This document shows, one piece after another, positions 51,239 to 62,460 of a DNA stretch of 64,000 bases. Every line of letters begins with the position of its first letter. Positions within the stretch are counted from its first letter, which is position 1. This DNA comes from Stentor coeruleus (lineage: Eukaryota; Ciliophora; Heterotrichea; Heterotrichida; Stentoridae). The stretch is from NCBI GenBank assembly GCA_001970955.1, contig MPUH01000013.1, forward strand, positions 1-64,000, given 5' to 3'. The notes below the pieces were generated by a model. The model did not search any database and was not told the DNA's origin. It was given only the letters and a program-made list of their open reading frames with translations. The position numbers and the translations under genes were made by a program.

Positions 51239-53393
51239 TTAAAAGGCTTTCTTCATTTCATCAACTAAATGGATCCATGAAGGTTTTCCATAACACCCAG
51301 GTGCTCTCTCAACCTCATACATATACCTTTCATAAACTCTTCCATCACTACACCCAAGAACTGAACTTATAATATGATCAGGTAAAGCAATAGCATCAAG
51401 AATCTTTATCGCGCTCTTAGAAACCAAATCAGACATTTCTACAACTTTATCTTCAATTAGCCTATGTTCAGTATCACTAAGCCCAAAATGATCTTTTTCC
51501 ATAGTACTCACAACATATAGTTTAAAAACTTTTTCAATCTCAGTTCCAGTTTCTGGACATTTAGCTTTGATTCTATTAGCAAAATTCAATAATTCTTTAG
51601 CTGCAACAAGTTCTCCGAAACAAATACTTAAATTGTTCATATTATGTACTTGTGAATTAGACCATGCAACAGTAGCATCAGTACTAGCATTAGATTGAAG
51701 TTTTGCAGTAGTTTTAGTCATATAATAATGAGCTCTATATTCAAGCATTGCTATAAGTTTATTAGGACAACCAAGTGTTTCAACTGTAATATCAACTTTA
51801 GGAGAAGTCATAAAAGTTACATAGCTTGAATGAACTGGATTTCCTTTAAAATGATGCATGATATTTTTTAATAAAAATCTTGAACATTGTTGAATNTCCT
51901 TTAAAATGATGCATGATATTTTTTAATAAAAATCTTGAACATTGTTGAATAAGCACAGTATTATCACCATCCCAAGTATGATGAATATCATTATTTTCTC
52001 TAAGTCTTAAAAAACCTGCATAAGCTGAGTAACCATGGCCACCACAAGCTTCACGANTAAGCACAGTATTATCACCATCCCAAGTATGATGAATATCATT
52101 ATTTTCTCTAAGTCTTAAAAAGCCTGCATAAGCTGAGTAACCATGGCCACCACAAGCTTCACGGCATTCTTGGATACCATCTTGAGTGTATCTACAGTTG
52201 AGATATTTGAATACAGAAAGTAAAGCATGCATTTCATTAACTTTCATACCTTCTGGGTCGTTTTTGATAAGTTCTTTACACCCTGAATAGAGGTTGAAGA
52301 TTAATTGGAAAGTCATCCTTGAGGCAAAACATTTGGCTAAGATTGGCATTAGTCGGTATTTATGAGTTGGATAAGTTAAGATTGCTTGTTCTTTATCCCC
52401 ACCGAATTGAAGACGAACTGCTGCATAGCGGATTGCTGCGGTTAAAGCGTTTCTGAGGTTAACTTCTGAGCTACCAAGAATACTTGCCCGACCACCAGTA
52501 AGCCCGCTGAGCATAATCCCGAAGCGTTTTTCTTGACTTTTGAATGAACTCTTGAATTTACCTTCTGGGGTTATGTGTGACATGCGATCTAAAAGAGCAT
52601 CGTATGGAACTCTAACATTATGGAAGAAAATCCACCCATTGTCAATACCTGAAAGTCCTGCTTTAGCTCCACAGTCACCTATAGTCACTCCTGAAACCGG
52701 GTCATGTTTATCATCACGAATACGAACAACAAAAACATGAATCCCTTGTTTAACATTTCCCATAATAAGCTGAGCAAAAACAACAGTCATATTTGCTGTA
52801 TTTGCCATAGCTCCAATCCAAAACTTAGCTGAAGTTGGAGTTGGTGAGTTTATAACAAATTCACGTTTTACATGGTCGTAAGTTGCAGTAGTTTCACAAC
52901 CTGCTACGTTAGTTCCATGTCCAATTTCAGTCATTGAGAATGATCCATAGTTTTTCAAAGTTAATGCTTTTTCTATTAAAGGCTTATGCTTTTCTGTACC
53001 TAAAAACTCTAAGGTTTCTAGGTAGAGGATAGCATGAACAAGAAGCCTTACGCTTAAAGCTTGATCAAATCCAGCCATGGCTACACCAAAAAGAGCTCGG
53101 TTAATGCTGTTTGTAAAGTCGTATTTGGCATAGAACTTTGGGTAAAGGTAGAGTATTTGCCTGACGATAATTTCTCTTTGCATTTCTCGAGGTTTTTCTA
53201 GGTTGCCATTGAGGTCAAACAATGGATTGTCCTTTGTAACAGAATGAAACATGTGCGCGATGTCTGGTCGAGGACTGAAATACTCTTCTTGAAGCAAAGG
53301 TACATTAATTTTCGCACTTCGGAAATTATCCAAAGCATTAGGCTGAGGAGTGAAGGCAAAGTGAGATTTGATGACGTTGAGTCGTGAAGCCAT
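51239..53393 (-). CDS. Peroxisomal acyl-CoA oxidase with N-terminal PTS2
   Basis: Collapsing the two duplicated blocks gives one frame of 663 residues, the usual acyl-CoA oxidase length. It catalyses the first step of peroxisomal fatty-acid beta-oxidation, passing electrons from FAD to oxygen. Visible are the FAD-binding SMTEIGHGTNVAGCETTA and FWIGAMANTA blocks, EACGGHGYSAYAG, and the active-site segment TWDGDNTVL. The catalytic base, Glu in rat and many others, is Asp here. Residues 4-12 (RLNVIKSHF) fit the PTS2 import signal. The C-terminus (MKKAF) is not a PTS1. Confidence 0.92.
51842..51950. repeat. Duplicated 54-bp block around a single N
   Basis: Copies 51842-51895 and 51897-51950 flank N at 51896. 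The 55-bp period shifts the acyl-CoA oxidase frame, splitting the gene. It is an unmerged contig overlap. Confidence 0.93.
51950..52163. repeat. Duplicated 106-bp block around a single N
   Basis: Copies 51950-52055 and 52058-52163 flank N at 52057 and differ at one base. The 108-bp period keeps the frame and doubles 36 residues around EACGGHGYSAYAG in the acyl-CoA oxidase. Confidence 0.93.
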
Positions 53394-53869
53394 TTATATC
53401 CACATTTTTTGAGTTCATTCACGACAAACTTTTAGTGTATGAGGAACGCATGAAAATCATGCTCGAATTCAACTATAATCAATCAATTCAATCAAAAATA
53501 TAAAGTTTGCCAAAATCAACTATGAAAACTATTTATAAATCATAATAAAATTATCCATATATACCACATAATTATAAGCTAAATATTCAAATTATATGCA
53601 GAAGCCTACGCAATATATAAAAGTATAAAATTTTCAAACGAAAAAAATACTAACAATAGTGATTATCTTTAAAAAAACTCAGAATTCAATTTAATTATTC
53701 AAGTTTATAAACCAATTTTCTGTAAAGTTTATTTATAAAATTCCTATAATTTAATCTTAATTCTTCACAATTACTCTTTTTCAATCACTCCAGCATCACA
53801 ACTTTCACAATATTTTCAAATAAAAATCATAACTTCTTTTAATCATATTCAATATTAAAATTTACTTTA
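53394..53869. other. Intergenic spacer
   Basis: AT-rich between two leftward genes, becoming C-rich on the + strand from about 53750 (3' flank of the ChAPs-like gene). No gene seen. Confidence 0.55.
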
Positions 53870-55939
53870 TCATACTTCATTCACACCATCAACTTTCCAA
53901 TATTTAAGCCTTTCAATAGTTCTAGCTAATGCAGGAAACCTTTCAATACTCAACTCATTGGATAAAGATATTACTTGTTTATATCCACAACCCCGGCACA
54001 TTTTTCCAATAATCTCTTCCATCCATCCAGGAATCCCATCAAAAACAATTTTCTCCTGTTCCAATTGCTTTATAACTTCCATAATACACACTAAAACTGC
54101 TTTAGGGTTTCCCCCTTTAACATAAATTTTCATAAGCCTATACCAAGCAAAAAGTGAAAACCCTTTATCGACAACATACCTATAAGCTCTTTCCGCCAGT
54201 CTATTTTTCAAAAGCCTTTCAGACAACAAGCCTCTTCTAAGCCACAAATCCCCATTAAAAGGTATGATTTCTAAATATTTAATACTGTTTTTCATTGCAT
54301 GCACAGCTTGTATATCACTAGATTCTTTTTGCCACTCATAAACAGCTTTCAAATCGCTATGAAGACAATTAAAAAGTTCATTTGTATTATCTGACTGTAT
54401 TCTCAAAGCAGGGTTCATAAATGACGAAAGTTTATAACTTGAAGACTCTGACAAAAAATAGTTCCTATAAGTGAGCATCTGTGCTGGTTGTAAATCTTCA
54501 TCAACATAAGGGTCATTTTCTGCTTGAAAATCCTGACTTATAGTCTGAAATATGGATCTAGTAAACCCAGATCTAGCTTCCCCATGTCCAATTGAACTAA
54601 GATTTTGTGTTTGAATTTTTTCTTCTTCATGTATTGCAGGTGTAGTTTTTTTCAATATACTTTGTTTAACCTTAAGCATACTTTCCCATTCAATCTGTTT
54701 CTCAATTTTCACTAATAATTTATAAGCTCTAATTTTTGATCCTTTAAGCTTATACCCAGGTAATAAATTAAGGTTTTTTAACAATGCTTTTTCTTTACTC
54801 GTCATCCCCATAGCCTGATCTTCAAAAGGTCTAAAATCTAATTCTTTTGGAGTTATCCACACATTCCCAGCAGCTGAATACGATATTCTTTCTGGAACAA
54901 GAATTTTCTCTTCACATACTTCAATATCATATTTTTCTTCATCAAAAGTATAGTGTGGAATTGAATTAAAACATAACAATGCTGATTGATAGTCTTTGTT
55001 TTTAATATAACAAAGTATAAGTAAATGCCAATATTCATAAACATCTAAACTTAGTTCGATTAAATATTGACACAATTTTATAGCCTGAGGGAAATCTTGT
55101 TTTTTCAAATAAGCTTTGGCTAATGTGAAATAAAGTGGAAAAGCATGGGGGGTGATTTTGATTTGGTTTGTCAAAAGCTTGATAATCTCATCGAATTTAC
55201 CGATTTCAATACTTGATGAACTAAGAAAAGATAACATAAGAGGATCTTTTTCTAGATATTTTTTAAAAAGAACTTGATGGATTTTGTATCGTTTTCTTTT
55301 GAGAAGGAAACGGCTTATTGCTGGGAAGAGAAGATTAAACCCGTATTTTTTAGTATCGTTTATATCCCCTAAAACAAATCCAAGCTTGTCCCAGAATTTT
55401 AAGGCGATATCAAGAAAGGACTCAATTTCTTCAATGGATAAAAAAAAATCAGTCACAGCTATGGCTGTACCTCGTATTGGGTACATTGACCTGAGGACTG
55501 AACTAAGATATGCCCCTTGCCAATGAATTTCTTCAGCTTTGTACTTGTGCCCAAATTGATCGACAATATAAGCTGTACAATTACCTGGGATTTGAATCTC
55601 TACATGGATATCGTATTTTGAAAACAAATCATAGATACAGAAACACCCAAATGCCACTCTGACATTTGAAGACTTGTTTGCAAAATTGTCTATAAAGTGT
55701 CTAAAATAAGCGGCAATACTTGCTGTAGACGAAGTGTTAGCTCCATAAATATAATGATAGTATGATTTGTTGTAAGGGCGGCTTAAGAATTTTTTTAACC
55801 CTGATGGCTGGTATTCACGACATACCCAGCACAAATCTGGTGGACCAAGTCCTACAACGTTGGCTATTAGGTTGATTCTGGTCTTCAAGGCATTGTTTTC
55901 TATGTCAATTATTTCTAAGATTTTAGAGAATCCATTCAT
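53870..55939 (-). CDS. ChAPs-like TPR protein (trans-Golgi export)
   Basis: This 689-residue protein resembles the Chs5-Arf1-binding (ChAPs: BCH1/BUD7) family. It has an N-terminal beta-rich part with GPPDLCWVC and YYHYIYGANTSSTAS (about 32-75), then several TPR-like helix pairs (about 215-345). A linker of low conservation (about 365-500) follows, then a second helical block to the end. ChAPs act with Chs5 and Arf1 as the exomer coat on the trans-Golgi. Family assignment is by overall layout and a few motifs, not by a clear signature. A TPR protein of another type remains possible. Confidence 0.8.
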   Translation of the reverse strand: MNGFSKILEIIDIENNALKTRINLIANVVGLGPPDLCWVCREYQPSGLKKFLSRPYNKSYYHYIYGANTSSTASIAAYFRHFIDNFANKSSNVRVAFGCFCIYDLFSKYDIHVEIQIPGNCTAYIVDQFGHKYKAEEIHWQGAYLSSVLRSMYPIRGTAIAVTDFFLSIEEIESFLDIALKFWDKLGFVLGDINDTKKYGFNLLFPAISRFLLKRKRYKIHQVLFKKYLEKDPLMLSFLSSSSIEIGKFDEIIKLLTNQIKITPHAFPLYFTLAKAYLKKQDFPQAIKLCQYLIELSLDVYEYWHLLILCYIKNKDYQSALLCFNSIPHYTFDEEKYDIEVCEEKILVPERISYSAAGNVWITPKELDFRPFEDQAMGMTSKEKALLKNLNLLPGYKLKGSKIRAYKLLVKIEKQIEWESMLKVKQSILKKTTPAIHEEEKIQTQNLSSIGHGEARSGFTRSIFQTISQDFQAENDPYVDEDLQPAQMLTYRNYFLSESSSYKLSSFMNPALRIQSDNTNELFNCLHSDLKAVYEWQKESSDIQAVHAMKNSIKYLEIIPFNGDLWLRRGLLSERLLKNRLAERAYRYVVDKGFSLFAWYRLMKIYVKGGNPKAVLVCIMEVIKQLEQEKIVFDGIPGWMEEIIGKMCRGCGYKQVISLSNELSIERFPALARTIERLKYWKVDGVNEV

Positions 55940-56366
55940 ATTATAGTCTATTTGTTTATTAGGATGATGAAGTTAGTTATGTTTTATATTAGATTACAAA
56001 AAGATTAATATAAATATTATAGGTAGGGTAGAAGGATGGTAAATGAAATTGTTGAATTTATGAATAGAAGTTGAAAATTATTGTTTTTGTGAGGAATATA
56101 GTTTTGCTTTTTGCTTTTTTTTTAGGTTAGAAAATGCTTAAAATTATAATATTTTCAAGGGATGAAGATTATTTATGTTTAAGAATTGTAAATAATGCTA
56201 TTGATTAGATTCTAATGATTAGCGGCTTCTCTGGTTTTTGATTTTTTTAGCAATTAGGTATAGATTTTATTATCATTTACTGTTTATAGACTGAAAATGC
56301 ATTTTAAGTTATATGATAGACATAAGAGTATGGAGTTTTATGTTTTATTAATCTTGTAAAAGAAAA
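55940..56366. other. Divergent intergenic region
   Basis: G/T-rich on the + strand for the first 250 bases (5' side of the leftward ChAPs-like gene), then AT-rich. It must carry promoters for both neighbours. No gene seen. Confidence 0.55.
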
Positions 56367-57689
56367 ATGAATGCAAGGTTTTTCTGTCATCACGAAAAAT
56401 GCGGGAGGGCCTTCCAAAAAGAAGAAGACCTAACAATCCACTTAGAGCGCAGACACATGGAGCAGCAAAACCAAGCAGCACCTGAAGAAAAAAACGAGTT
56501 CCAAGAAAGAATCATGGCAAAACTTTTCGGTCAAAAAAACTCTAAAGCCTCTTCCCAAAACACAAAAACTCTCTCAAAATCTTTAATCCTCCAATCTTCA
56601 GGTCAAGACTCACTCGAAGAAATAACAGAAGTAATATCCAAACAGTTAATCCTCCGAGGTAAAAACCTCAAAGAGTTTATTTCAAATGATTCAGTAAATC
56701 TAGACGACCTAACAAGTCTCGAATACTTATCTTTATCTCACAATTCTCTAACAAAAATTGATGGAGTTACTTTTCTCTTAGGTCTCCGTGAATTAAATCT
56801 TAACAATAACAATATCATCAACATATCATCTATAGGAAACCTAATCCAACTTATACGACTATTTTTATCCAACAATCAAATCATTACAATAACACCTTTA
56901 AAATCTTTAAAACAACTAATCGAACTAAGTATTAACAATAATCAACTTACAGATTTAGACTCAACATTAGAAACTCTTAGTGATCTTCCAAAACTTAAAT
57001 CTTTAGATATTGACCCTAACCCTTTTTTTATTCAAAACCAAAATACCAAATATAAAATCTTATACAAACTTAGATTAGAAACTTTAGATCATGATAAAAT
57101 ATCTGATATAGACAAACAAATCACTTTTAATATGCTTGGGGATACTGATGTTTATACATCAAAAAGTATTATAGGTAGATTAAAAGCTAATAATGATTAT
57201 CAAGGAAATAATGAAAGGGAAATTCTAGCCCAAGAAATTGAAGAGCTTAAAGAACAGATTAAAGAAATTAGTAAAGAAAGAGATATTCTTGCTGAAGAGA
57301 AAAATAAAGCTAAGAAAGAAGATGTTGGAGCTTTAAAAGATGAGAATTTGAGGTTAAAAAGAGAAGTTGCGAGTATGTATTTGTTATTAGATGAAGTTAA
57401 TATGTTAAGAGAAAAATTACGTGAAGGACTTGGGAGATATGCAAGCGAAATATATGAAGAAAATCAAAGGCTTAGGACTAGAGTGCTTGAAATGGAGAAA
57501 AAACAAGAAGAAAGCTCATTGTTTAGAAGACCACATACTAGTGCTGGGATTAGACCTGGTACAGGAGTAGTTAAAGAACCTGAGAATGATGAATTGTTGG
57601 AATTTATTGAAAGGAACAATCGAATGCTTGCGAATTTAGAAAGCAAAGTGAAGAGTTTTAAAAGCGATCTTATAAAGTATGGGAAGTAA
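56367..57689 (+). CDS. Zinc-finger, leucine-rich-repeat, coiled-coil protein
   Basis: This 440-residue protein begins with one C2H2 finger (about 5-30: FCHHEKCGRAF ... HLERRH). Residues about 93-235 hold five or six SDS22-type leucine-rich repeats (LEYLSLSHNSL, LRELNLNNNNI, LIRLFLSNNQI, LIELSINNNQL and a capping LKSLDIDPNPF). A coiled coil runs from about 280 to 375, then a short tail with PHTSAGIRPGTG. SDS22-type repeats with a coiled coil are common in axonemal proteins, so a ciliary role is plausible. The finger in front is unusual. C-rich codons in the first half and G-rich ones in the last third illustrate the strand gradient well. Confidence 0.88.
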   Translation: MNARFFCHHEKCGRAFQKEEDLTIHLERRHMEQQNQAAPEEKNEFQERIMAKLFGQKNSKASSQNTKTLSKSLILQSSGQDSLEEITEVISKQLILRGKNLKEFISNDSVNLDDLTSLEYLSLSHNSLTKIDGVTFLLGLRELNLNNNNIINISSIGNLIQLIRLFLSNNQIITITPLKSLKQLIELSINNNQLTDLDSTLETLSDLPKLKSLDIDPNPFFIQNQNTKYKILYKLRLETLDHDKISDIDKQITFNMLGDTDVYTSKSIIGRLKANNDYQGNNEREILAQEIEELKEQIKEISKERDILAEEKNKAKKEDVGALKDENLRLKREVASMYLLLDEVNMLREKLREGLGRYASEIYEENQRLRTRVLEMEKKQEESSLFRRPHTSAGIRPGTGVVKEPENDELLEFIERNNRMLANLESKVKSFKSDLIKYGK

Positions 57690-57870
57690 GTTTAGTGATA
57701 AATCTTCAACTTTTTTATATATAAACTCTAAAACATACCTCAAAGCTATTTATCCATATGAATATAATCTAAACCAATCAGTTACTCCAAAATAAAAATT
57801 TGTTTTCTAATTATATTTTAATAATAACTTCAGTCATTAAGCGGTAGGCAAATGTGGGTTATAATAAAAA

Positions 57871-58377
57871 ATGGAGCCAGAACATAAAGACATACAAGTT
57901 TTAGCATCCATCGGGACTGTAGATGAAAATCATACTCATCATGAACCAGCTTGGGTAAAAGTAGTCGACAGTGATATTGATAACTCGAAAAAACCCAATG
58001 AGCCAAGCACAAAAGAAGATAAAAAAGAACATATCGAAACAACTGAGCATGCATTTAAAGTAATGGCTAAAGGGAATGATGAGCATAAACTTGATGAAAA
58101 ATCTGAGGAAAAACTTAGTCCAAGAAAACTATCAAGCAGCAGTAGTAGTAGTGTTGATAGTTTAAATAGAAAATTCGTACCTTCTCATAAAAATCAAGTT
58201 GAAGAACAGGATAAACCGAATATGGCAGAACCTTTAAAACAATCGAAAATGGATTTTATTAAATCTAAAATCCCAGAGTCGATTAAAAGTGTGAATAAAA
58301 AGACTTTGATTGGGGCGGCAGCTGTATCGGTAGCATTTATTGCAGGAGCGGTCTTTAAGTGGAAGAAAAGAAGATAA
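57871..58377 (+). CDS. Tail-anchored protein, unknown
   Basis: This 168-residue protein is highly polar, rich in Lys, Glu, Ser and His, with a seven-serine run (about 93-99). One membrane segment lies at the very end (about 147-163: LIGAAAVSVAFIAGAVF), followed by a basic tail KWKKRR. That is the form of a tail-anchored protein. A short anchor with basic flank suggests a mitochondrial outer or peroxisomal membrane, but this is inference. The polar part has no recognised domain and may be disordered. Confidence 0.75.
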   Translation: MEPEHKDIQVLASIGTVDENHTHHEPAWVKVVDSDIDNSKKPNEPSTKEDKKEHIETTEHAFKVMAKGNDEHKLDEKSEEKLSPRKLSSSSSSSVDSLNRKFVPSHKNQVEEQDKPNMAEPLKQSKMDFIKSKIPESIKSVNKKTLIGAAAVSVAFIAGAVFKWKKRR

Positions 58378-59184
58378 GATTAGATAATTCGCTTTTGGAT
58401 AAGGTTTTTTTGTTGGTTTTTTTGAATGAAAATGTTGAGGATTTAGTGTTGTGAGTTTGGGTTTGGATTTGGAAGAGATTTAGATAGGATGTTAGGGTTT
58501 TATAAGAAGGAAAGAATATTGAAGGTAATGATTTTTTAATGAATCTGTTTTGATTGAAAGAAGTGGATGATTAAATGGAGATAGAGGGTTTGTAGGTAGG
58601 ATAAAATTTAGTGTATGACGTTTTGATATAAAAAAAGATTTTAGAACACAGGTAAATAGGATTAGATTTTATATAATCTTAGATATTATTTAAGATATAT
58701 TTGCGTTATATCAAAGTGATTGTATGTGCTGATTAATCTTGATAATATATGAATTACTTATGAATTCATAAAGTTAGTATATTTATGATTTTTTGCTAAA
58801 AAAACCAACTAAGTTTTTCACAACAACAAACCTTTTCACTATACTTAAAAAACCTAAACAAAAAAATAAATAATAAATTTCTGGAGATATAAAAAATATT
58901 ATCAAATTAGCCTAAATCAATTTAAAACACTAAAAAACTAGATTTAAACACAATTATTATATTTCCAATAACCACATCAGCATTTTAATTTATCAAAACT
59001 CTCTTCCTAAATCATTTCTATATATACCACCAAGAACAATTATTCTATAAAAACCCCTAAAATCTAAATATTCAATCATATAAGTAATAAATCATCTATA
59101 ATTTCTCATCTTTTCAAACTAAAATCACATCACAAATTACCAAACTCATAAATTTCACATTTTATAAGCCTTGTAGAGTAAAAT
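58378..59184. other. Intergenic spacer
   Basis: G/T-rich 3' flank to about 58640 (with one TGTTAGGG octamer near 58489), AT-rich middle, then clearly A/C-rich to the PLD start. No gene seen. Confidence 0.6.
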
Positions 59185-61934
59185 ATGGAATCAACTTTGG
59201 AAATTTTCAAGCCTAAACTAGAAAGAGTTGAAATCACAACCTTACAAGAATTCTCCGAAGATCAGTTTTTTCTAAAAAGCAACCCTCTAGTATTTGTTTT
59301 CTTCATGATCAATGAGCAGTACAAATGGACAGTAGCAAAATCTTACGACGACCTACTAAAATTCTATCGAAAATTTAAAAAAGAAGTCCCTAGTAATACA
59401 GCAATTCCAAAGAAAAAAGCTTTTATGAGCATGAACCCTGATGAAAAAAAAGTGACCTTACAAAGTTTTTTTGAGGAATTATTATCTAATGAAGAAATCT
59501 GCCAAAATGCTTTTTTACAAGAGTTTTTCGAAGTAAGTTTTTTAAGTTTTAAAGGGACTACAACAAAATTCAAAGAAGGTTATATAAAAAAACAAACAGG
59601 TGGAAGAATAAGCAACGATAAAAAATTTTGTAGCTGTGGGAAATACTTCAAAAGGTTCCAAAAACGTTGGATGATCGTCAGGGAAACAGGAATAGTTTTA
59701 TCAAACGACAAATCCAGTACAAAAATGAGCGACAATTTGTTTTTCGACAAAAAGTTTTTAATAGCTTTTCATAAAGACACACGATATGATGATGGGATTC
59801 TAATAAAAAATTCCAAAAGGAATCTGCTTATTCGAACAGGAAGCATAATCACTCTGGCTGCATGGAAAAAATCAATTGAGCAAGCTTTAGAAAACTCTGA
59901 ATACAACAAAAGCGAAAACCCGTACAACTCTTTATTTCCTTTAAGAAGTTGGAATAATGTTAAAATATTCGTAGATGGAGAAAATTACTTCAGAAAAGTA
60001 TACCAAAAGCTAAAAACAGCTAAAAATCAAGTTTTTATAACAGATTGGTGGCTAAGTCCAGAGTTATATCTAAAAAGGCCATCTACATAACAGACTGGTG
60101 GCTAAGTCCAGAGTTATATCTAAAAAGGCCATCTACAAAGCATCCAAAAAGCATGTTATTATCTGTCCTTAAAAAACTAGCTGATAAAGGTGTTTCAATT
60201 TACGTCCATGTTTTTAACGAAGTTTCCCAAGCTTTAACTCTTAATTCCAAATACACAGTTCGTAAACTTCGTGAACATCCACAAATAAGGGCAATTCGTC
60301 ACCCAAAACGTCCTTTAAATGATATTCAACTTCTATGGTCTCATCATGAAAAAGTTATCTGCATCGACCAAGAAGTTGCATTTTTAGGTGGTTTAGATTT
60401 ATGTTATGGACGAATGGATAATCAAAAACATAAACTTAAAGATATTGGGACTAAACCTTATTGGAATGGAATCGACTACTCAAATGGTCGAGTTCAAGAT
60501 TTTGATAATGTTGAGAAATGGGAAACTGATTGTTTAGATAGAAATAAAGTACCAAGAATGCCTTGGCATGATGTTGGGGTTATGATAAGAGGTGATGCAG
60601 CTTATGATGTTTCTGTTAATTACATTGAACTTTGGAATCATGTTATGACTGATTCTTCAGGTGGTTATGTTAAGAATAAAGATATTTTAACACCACTTAA
60701 AGCGAAACCACGAGAAAAAAGAACTTTGACTAGAGAAAATAAACCTGAAATCAAACAAGGTAAAGATATTGATTTAAAAGCTTTGAATGAAATAAATATT
60801 GATCGTGAAGAAATCGAAATGCTTAGAAGAGAAAGTCAGAGGAAATCAAGTGAAAGGAAGTCTATGAAAATTACTGTAAATGAAGAGATAAAACAAATGG
60901 AATATGAAATTAGAGGCTCGTTTATTAGAGCTGGAGCTGAAGGGACGTGTAAATGTCAAATTGTTAGAAGTGCTGGAGGATGGTCTTATGGTTTAGATTC
61001 AACAGATCAAAGTATATATAGCGCTTATCTTAGGTTGATAGATTTAGCTGAACATTTTATTTATATAGAAAATCAGTTTTTTATATCAAGTACTGCAGGC
61101 AAACCTGTAGAAAATAAAATTGCTCAGGCCCTTGTTGATAAAATCATAGCCATGGCACGTAAGAAAATGCCTTTTAAAGTTATAGTTCTCGTACCTTTAC
61201 TCCCAGGGTTCGCTGGAGAAGTAGGTCCAAACTCAGGTAATGTTGTTAAAATCCAACTTCATTGGGAATACCTTACAATTTGCCGTGGTCCAAATAGTAT
61301 CTATAAACAACTAGAAAATTCTCCAGAAATCAATAATCCAATGAATTATATACAATTTTTTGGACTTAGAAACCATGATATATTTGCTGAAAACCCAGTC
61401 ACAGAAATTGTTTATATTCATAGTAAACTTATGGTTGTAGATGATAAAATTATGATAATCGGTAGTGCAAATATAAATGATAGGAGTATGGTTGGTGAAC
61501 ATGATTCAGAAATTGCTGTTATAATTAGTGATAAGAAAAAAATTGAAATTGAATTAGGTGGGATAAAAAAAAAAGTATCAAAAACTGTCCATGAGTTTCG
61601 TATGAACATTTTTAAAGAGTTTGTTGGAGAATGTAAAGATAAAGATATATTAGACCCTTTATCTACAAGTTTTATTAAAGAATGGGAAGGTACAGCAGAA
61701 AGTAATACATTAAAATATAGGGCAATATTTGGGTGTTATCCAGATGATGAAATGGTGAACTATGAGATGATGCAAAAAGTCAGAAATGAGGCTAATCCAA
61801 AGAGGTATAATCGAGAGAAAAAAGAAATTAAAGGGTTTTTAGTGCAGTTTCCATTGAAATTTTTAGAAGATGAGGATTTGAAACCTTCAGGATTAGCATT
61901 AGAGAATCTATTACCGGATAAGGGGTTTATTTAG
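59185..61934 (+). CDS. Phospholipase D, PX-PH type (split by a 50-bp duplication)
   Basis: Collapsing the duplication at 60037-60136 gives one frame of 899 residues; as written the frame stops at 60090. A PX domain (about 15-125) and a PH domain (about 133-235) bind phosphoinositides. The catalytic part has two HKD motifs: SHHEKVICIDQEVAFLGG and IHSKLMVVDDKIMIIGSAN, preceded by TDWWLSPELYLKR and a mid-motif IENQFFI. This is the PLD1/PLD2 layout, which hydrolyses phosphatidylcholine to phosphatidic acid at membranes. The segment between the HKD motifs (about 460-540) has a Lys/Glu-rich insert. No intron is required. Confidence 0.95.
60037..60136. repeat. 50-bp duplication splitting the PLD gene
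   Basis: Copies 60037-60086 and 60087-60136 abut and differ at one base. The 50-bp period shifts the frame. There is no N here. Either a real recent disruption or the same assembly artefact with the gap base removed. Confidence 0.92.
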
Positions 61935-62460
61935 AATTAGTAAGGTTTTTTATGAGACTTTTGATTTTTGTACTTGGTCTTGCGACTAGTAATTTTACCA
62001 ATGCATAGTCATATCTATAATACTTGTTGATGTTTTTAGATATTGCTTAACAATGGGGAAATTTAAATCCTAATTCGGTAGTTATAGAAATTACTGATTG
62101 AATAGTATCGTAGTTGAAGACTAAGACAAATAGGGCAATCAGTCCTGCTTTGATAGTTTTTGCTACCATTTATCTTAAAGAAATCATGATTTATGATTGA
62201 AGATCAAACTTTGTGTGTTAGATTTTTCGATGTATGGAAAAACTGTTTAAGATATAAACATATCAAAGCACATCATTTTCTTATAACAATCCGCAAAATC
62301 AAAAAACTGATCTCAAAGCATTTAACATCTCATAATCATTCAAACTTAAAACTTTTAACCAAACTCCTAGTCAACCACTCCAAGCGTATCATCTAATTTC
62401 TTTAATCTTCATCAAAAATGCTACAATCATCACCATTATTTCCTCAATCCCATAATATAA
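61935..62460. other. Intergenic spacer
   Basis: G/T-rich to about 62170, A/C-rich from about 62240 to the WD40 start. A 67-codon frame at 62193-62396 is too short and unremarkable to accept. Confidence 0.55.

Noticed and set aside
62193-62396. 67-codon rightward frame before the WD40 gene
   Set aside because: Has an ATG and a basic helical look, but nothing separates it from chance in an A/C-rich flank.
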